From positions 72,001,604 to 72,065,603 of the forward strand of contig CM037587.1 of the NCBI GenBank assembly GCA_021018995.1: 64,000 bases of DNA, given 5' to 3'. The translations under genes and the position numbers were made by a program. Source of the DNA: Chloranthus sessilifolius. Taxonomy: Eukaryota > Streptophyta > Magnoliopsida > Chloranthales > Chloranthaceae. Positions 59,404 to 64,000 of the stretch are shown in pieces. The notes beneath the pieces are model-generated. The model saw only the letters and a list, made by a program, of their open reading frames with translations, was not told where the DNA came from and did no database searches. The first letter of the stretch is position 1; every line of letters starts with the position of its first letter.

Positions 59404-60003
59404 AAGTTCTTTACGTTTAGAAGTGGTGAGTAGAGAGTACTCGTGGCTTGGAATGTCAAGTCCTTTCTTTTAAATGTAATTAAATATTATACTTTCCTTT
59501 TGACGAACCATCGGGGGTGATATGATTGTCACCAATGGTTCGGGACAGTTCCTTTGCTCATGAATTGGCATGAGATCGGAACTGTCTGTTGGTTGCTAGA
59601 CTTTGATGAAACACGGAGACTTAGTTAGTTCAAAGCTTTGGTATTTTGAATTATTGGCTTTTACTTGTTACTTGATGTTCCGCATAGATATAAGGTGCAA
59701 GACCTCGAGGGTCGTGCTGATGGCACAGATTTCGGAGTGACGAAATTTGGGCTGTCACATATATGACACACATCTGATATTCATTCATTTATCTAAAGCA
59801 GTAAAATAGACAAAGAGATATAAAATAGGAGGCAATAGGTGCTATGTATAGCTTTCCACCGATGACAACCATCCGTCATCTAAACAATGGAAAGAAAATT
59901 AATACATGCATAGGACTAAGTATCTCATCAAAACATTATAGTGTTGTTTTATACAAGTTTTCTCAAAATGTTTCTCTCAAGTATTCTTTCTCTCTCTAAC
60001 CTA

Positions 60004-60119
60004 TCAAGGAAAGAAGTCCTCTGCAGAATCTTCTTCATCTTTGTCCTCGTCCTCATCCTCCTCCTCCTCCTCAGGCTGGAAGGTAGGATCCCCTTCGTAC
60101 TCCATGTCCCGATCAAGGC
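60004..60119 (-). other. short acidic reading frame in LTR F
   Basis: After CAAACTGCAG the minus strand has two bases and 38 codons with the stop. It includes a run of 14 residues of Glu, Asp and Lys (EEEEEDEDEDKDEE) and ends SAEDFFP. The box upstream, TAGCTCATCTCATGACTCCA, is the counterpart of that in LTR A. Confidence 0.65.
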
Positions 60120-60422
60120 CTGCAGTTTGACATGGAGTCATGAGATGAGCTATCATCAAAGCTCAGTAGGGAACTAACATTGCTAGACCATATGTTAGTA
60201 TGCCAATTCACGTTCTTGATGCATAAAATACATATCAAAGCACATCTTATCTTACATTATATCTATTCTAGAAACTTACAATATAATCAACAAGTAATCC
60301 TGCTAATATTTTCATCATCTAACGGAATCATGTTGGAACGAGTACAAGGAATCATACTGAAAACATATTTAGCTTAAACAAGCTATCACACGTAAAACAT
60401 ACTTATACAAGAAACAAGATTT

Positions 60423-60560
60423 TCAAGCTCTCGAGTTTCCAGGATCACTTGTCAAGCTCCTGAGTTAGCGAGATCAGTTGAACCGAGACACCAAGCTCCC
60501 AAGTTAGCGGGATCACTTGTTTTCAAGAATACATAGTCAGGCTCCCGAGTTAGCGGGATC
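60423..60560. repeat. tandem repeats in LTR F
   Basis: Four imperfect units built on AGCTCCCGAGTTAGCGGGAT plus CACTTG, spaced 25-55 bases. They occupy the place where LTRs A and B have GGATATCC units and C has 40-base hairpin units. Confidence 0.75.
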
Positions 60561-61119
60561 ACTTGGCTCACAACGAAGCAAGCGTGTATAAGAAATCAAC
60601 AAGACGTGAAACTTTCATGGTATCAGGCATGTGAGAGCATCATGAGTAAATAACGTATTCAGGTATATAAAGCATGAGGTTATGGAATCAATACTAGGCA
60701 AAACGTAAACATATATATATATCAAACCTAAAAACTAGCATGACTAGATATGTACGTATTATAACTTACTTTTTATATATGTATTATAGATTTGTAACAT
60801 GACATAGTATCCACAACACTTACTTCATATAACTTGCTTATCAAGACAGAATGAGAAAACAACATATAACAAACAAGGTCAAATCCCTACCTTACGATTA
60901 AGCCTATGTGTTACACATGCATGAATCCAAGCTAATGTCCCTTTTTATGAGCTCATCGTGAGCACCTAAGATGCATATAAACGTGTTCAGCATGTTTTAG
61001 CATACATATTCTTGGTCACCATAGACACATGCATACACATACTGGGTTACCATAGACCCTTCATGTGACTAACACGTGTCGAACTAGACAAAACACATCC
61101 CATAAACCAAACACACACA

Positions 61120-61230
61120 GGGTTGCCTCAGCAAGGCACAGGGTTACCGCAACAAGCCCTTTAGCTTAACCCTTGCCGCAGCAAGCATGATGTTGCCTCG
61201 GCAAGCCTGATAAACATGGCTTGCTGCGTA
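61120..61230. repeat. TTGCCGCGGCAA-type palindrome array in LTR F
   Basis: Units GTTGCCTCAGCAAGG, GTTACCGCAACAAG, CTTGCCGCAGCAAGC, GTTGCCTCGGCAAGC and CTTGCTGCG. Inferred core TTGCCGCGGCAA. Confidence 0.7.
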
Positions 61231-62313
61231 TCTTCTTCTGCTTTCAGTTCTCGATCCTTTTGAGATTCTACTCTATACTCTCATGCTTTTTACACTATTT
61301 TCATGTTAACATTTAGACAAGTATTTTATTGATTTTATTTGTTGTGTATGCAAGGTTCTGGAGCGTTAGAAATCAAAGATTTCAGCTCCAAATCCTTAGC
61401 TACATCAGATCTCTCGGAATTTCGATCCGATCTTTCAAAATCGACACTAATTTTCTATAAGCTATTTCGAGAGAAATTAATCTAGTATGTGGGTTGCATA
61501 TTGGAGTACCTTTTTGGTGTATTCTTTGGTTGCGGTGACGTTGGAATTCGTTCGCAAAGGTTTCACGATTTGATGTCATTATTTGCAAGGGCGATGTTTA
61601 TCGTCGCTCTCCGATCACAGAGGCTGGAGAGTTTATTTATCTCTGAAATTTTTTGTCGTTGTTTCGTAGGATCTCCCACCAGATTCAAAAATTTAGATGT
61701 GTAGAGACGGTGCTTGGAAAGATGAATGGGGGGTTTGGTTTATGCAACAGCGGCTCATGTAGCGAAGATAGTGAAGTTCTGTATTTTCTCTTAGCATCGA
61801 AGATTAGAGAGGGAGTAGTTTTAGGAATGCAGGGTTTTCTTTTGCTATGGGGTTCGGTTTCTCCAAGGTTCGAAGTGTGAAGGAGAAAGGTGGTGGGAGA
61901 GTTTTGTAGGTTTTTGCATTTTGCGTGCATGAAATTAGAGGATGACTCGCCTGTTAGCGTGGAGATAATTTACGCCAACATGAAATCCGCAAATGCCTTT
62001 AAATCTATTAAGGCATCGATCCGGCGTACACTCTATACATAGAGTTGAGTGTACCGATGGAATAATATTCAAGTGTATGACCACTGCAATGACTTAAGTG
62101 CATGGGTTAGATTATATTTTAAGTGCATGAGCAAGGGTCGAGTCAAAGTTTTAAATAAATTTTTTGATACTAGACTACTAAGGTCACAGACTTTATCAAT
62201 TTTTATCTCTTAAATTAACTCCGTTCTTGGTATCCCGTTTTAGGCACAAGCCTGACCTTACCAAGTCCGTACCTGGAATTATCAGATTAAAATTTGGCAG
62301 CTGTTACACAAAG

Positions 62314-63923
62314 TGTGTGCATTCACACAATTAAAGTGAAATCTTTGACTGCTCACATTGAAGTTGTTTCTTATTGAAACGTGACATATGAGTAGTTAAA
62401 ATTCATTGCCTTGACATGATCTTCATGATAACATAGAAACTTTAGGATTTTTATGTCATCTAAAAAATAAAACTTCGACTTTTCACGTTTTTCAAAGACA
62501 TCGGAGATGTCTCTTAAAGCAAGGCTTTAATTACTTAGAAATCGACTCGCGATGTTTTGGACTCGGATTTCATACTGTATTTGAGGTCTAGAGTCCCGAA
62601 ACATTGATGTCTTTTGGCAAAGTATCAAGTACTCTACCCTTGTTTATCATGCCTAAAATTCTTAGTTCATATTAATCATAAATTAGATTTTCGATCAATG
62701 GTCATTATTTACCTAACTTCGAATTGTAATATTTTTTCATTTAATTATTCGATAATAGTATTTTATATTTTAATTTTATCGTTTCAACACGATCTCTGCG
62801 ATAGTATGAAGATCTAGAAATTCGATGCCCTCGTAAAATCGAACTCTAACTTTCACGTTCTCGATTTCACTCACATTGATAATTATTACCTTATTCAAAA
62901 TTATATTGGTATGCTATATGAATATATACGTATAAACACAATGTAATCTTGAATTTAAATCTATTCACTAGTAAGATAATACTATTCTTCCATCTTGATT
63001 ATTTTATAAGAGTTATGAATATGCTAGGTCATGTACGTGAGTGTATAAGATAATGCCTACCATTGGGCATGATAATTCGTTGAGATGATATCGAAGTGGG
63101 GATCACACCGTATTCACATGCCTCATAACTAATGGTGGTATGAAACACTATGACAAGTGAGGTGAGTGCGGATTCAGTGTAATCTCATTTACGGTGTCAT
63201 ATACAGTAGTCCTATCACCCTTGAGTCTTAAGTATGATAAATTAAGTGTAGGACTTGCTTAAGATTACGTTAAGTGTTAAGATATGAGTATGATAATAAG
63301 ACACTATTAGTTAGGCCAAATGAGATTAAGAACTTAAGTATGTATGTGTCGTACCTTATGTAGCCACTGTAAGGATCCCAATGTCTACAGTCAAAACGGG
63401 TCTCTAAAAATACAATATGAGTTATGTTATGAAGTACATGTTCTCACCTTTAGAGACCGTACGCCTATGACTGGTCACTCCATAGACTGGATAGAGTTAC
63501 GTTATGATATGATATGTTTTGGTATGGAGGGCGGTATATTATGGTGGTATGCTACTATGGTGACCCTCACATGATAGGTTCGAGCAGCGACTCTAGCACA
63601 GGTCGTATTAGGAATAAAAGTATGTATGTACGCCCACGCGATGTAAAGACTCATGTGTCGTTGTAATATGATATGCTACATTTATGAGGTATGGTGAGGT
63701 ACGTTAGGATTGGAGTGTGTCTAGATCATGGTCTTGCATGTTTATTATGATATGATTTCATGATACGATTGATATTGACATTTCCTTTATTCTCGCCATA
63801 TTATTATTATCACTTAAGAGATGCACCCACAATACACTTGAGTAGTGTAGGGTGGATTGGTGGTGTATCCACTGAGTTGCGCGTTATTTAGCAACTCAAT
63901 CCTCGTGGTATTTATTATTTCAG
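62314..63923 (+). other. LTR E, right part: no gene seen
   Basis: AT-rich LTR sequence with TATGAT/GAGGTATGGT-like degenerate repeats (63.0-63.75 kb). No protein-like frame apart from the acidic one at the end. Confidence 0.5.
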
Positions 63924-64000
63924 GTGACTTTATCGACACAGTGGGCGTCGGCTATCCAGATTCTGTTGATGCTGATTTCGTCGATTCCGTGGACGAAAAG
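63924..64000 (+). other. start of acidic reading frame in LTR E, cut by window end
   Basis: After TTTATTATTTCAG come two bases and then an open acidic frame, DFIDTVGVGYPDSVDADF, continuing to the window edge. Same entry phase as in A, C and F. The acceptor is the best of the set, with a T-rich tract before CAG. Confidence 0.6.

Larger units (their letters stand above)
57515..59759 (+). mobile_element. solo LTR A' (family A, + orientation), nested in F
   Basis: Starts TGTAACAACCCCAG and ends TTTGGGCTGTCACA, flanked by identical TATAT (57510-57514 and 59760-59764), 2245 bases. Its last 70 bases mirror the start of 14691-16847. Order: TATATAAG (57652), leader, donor-like TTTAGGTAAGAG (about 57888), CTCGAG array, GGATATCC block (58806-58878), GATGGTGGGTATTCCATCGG block, the TAGCTCACCCTTAGACTATA box and the acidic frame. 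Confidence 0.9.
57370..62308 (-). mobile_element. solo LTR F, nested in E and itself carrying nested A'
   Basis: Left end TGTGACGGCCCG, right end GGCAGCTGTTACA, flanked by identical CAAAG (57365-57369 and 62309-62313). Without the nested A' copy it is about 2.7 kb. On the minus strand it starts TGTAACAGCTGCC and holds a donor-like CGTAAGGTAGGGATTT (about 60890), a TTGCCGCGGCAA-type array (61120-61230), tandem repeats (60423-60560) and an acidic frame (60004-60119). Confidence 0.85.
56490..64000 (+). mobile_element. LTR E (Tekay-type), contains nested LTR F; runs off the window
   Basis: Starts TGTTAGCACTCCACCCC. A leader with CTTTATTTAAG (near 56613) and CT-rich sequence is followed by a GACGTC palindrome cluster at 57217-57355. 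It is interrupted by LTR F (57370-62308) with a CAAAG duplication, resumes at 62314, and reaches an acceptor-like site and acidic frame at 63924 up to the window edge. Feature order equals that of LTRs A, B and C. Without F it is at least 2.5 kb. Whether it is a solo LTR cannot be told. Confidence 0.6.

Noticed and set aside
57370-62308. Single large DNA transposon with inverted TGTRAC...GTTACA ends
   Set aside because: Ends fit LTR TG/CA termini with a 5-base duplication. Feature order matches Tekay LTRs and no transposase is present. A solo LTR with a nested LTR explains it.

Overview
The window looks like intergenic heterochromatin of a flowering plant, probably a eudicot with a large genome. 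Nearly all of it is Ty3/gypsy LTR-retrotransposon sequence of Tekay-type chromovirus, Tat and Athila-like kinds, inserted into one another. Intact host genes are not visible. The only non-retroelement coding traces are a multi-exon plant-mobile-domain (PMD-like) pseudogene at about 2.4-5.3 kb and fragments of an unrecognised gene on both sides of one insertion (45.7 and 55.5 kb). I saw no rRNA, tRNA or CRISPR.

Layout. 1-5.4 kb: PMD-like pseudogene on the + strand with its own TATA box, an upstream cluster of GCGC-centred motifs, and a hairpin 3' end of a kind found three times. 5.4-7.7 kb: unexplained. 7.7-20.157 kb: minus-strand Tat element (LTR, gag, protease, G-patch, RT, two RNase H domains, start of integrase), with a solo LTR (family A) in its gag. 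20.158-27.29 kb: + strand Athila-like element G, with a 'putative plant transposon protein'-type ORF followed by a 2.7 kb LTR. 27.29-38.654 kb: minus-strand Tekay-like element B with gag-pol, an accessory ORF between pol and the 3' LTR, PBS and PPT. 38.655-43.56 kb: remains of element D, interrupted by solo LTR H1. 44.44-45.74 kb: H2, an inverted relative of H1. 45.884-55.514 kb: element C, a Tekay-like element with both LTRs and a perfect CTAGG target duplication. 56.49-64.0 kb: three LTRs nested in each other, A' inside F inside E.

Two patterns run through the window. First, most LTRs carry an array of a short CG-containing palindrome whose core differs by family: GCTCGAGC in A, TTCGATCGAA in B, TCAATCGATTGA in C, GGACGTACGTCC in E, TTGCCGCGGCAA in F, CTCGCGAG in G and TTGCGCGCAA-like in Tat. 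Neighbouring LTR blocks are conserved between families. In B the same array recurs inside the element with a TATA box, directly upstream of the accessory ORF. Second, five Tekay-type LTR families (A, B, C, E, F) carry a short acidic reading frame 300-450 bases before the LTR 3' end, where that end is inside the window. A splice-acceptor-like site precedes it in four of the five, and the frame always opens in the same codon phase. In A, C and their copies it is exactly 104 bases to the stop. I know of no description of either module. Together they suggest that these LTRs hold a small spliced coding unit and a fast-changing protein-binding array.

All retroelements are treated as fossils. Their coding parts are broken in many places and none looks competent. 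Boundaries come from TG/CA ends, target duplications, PBS/PPT and protein motifs read by eye, with no database search.
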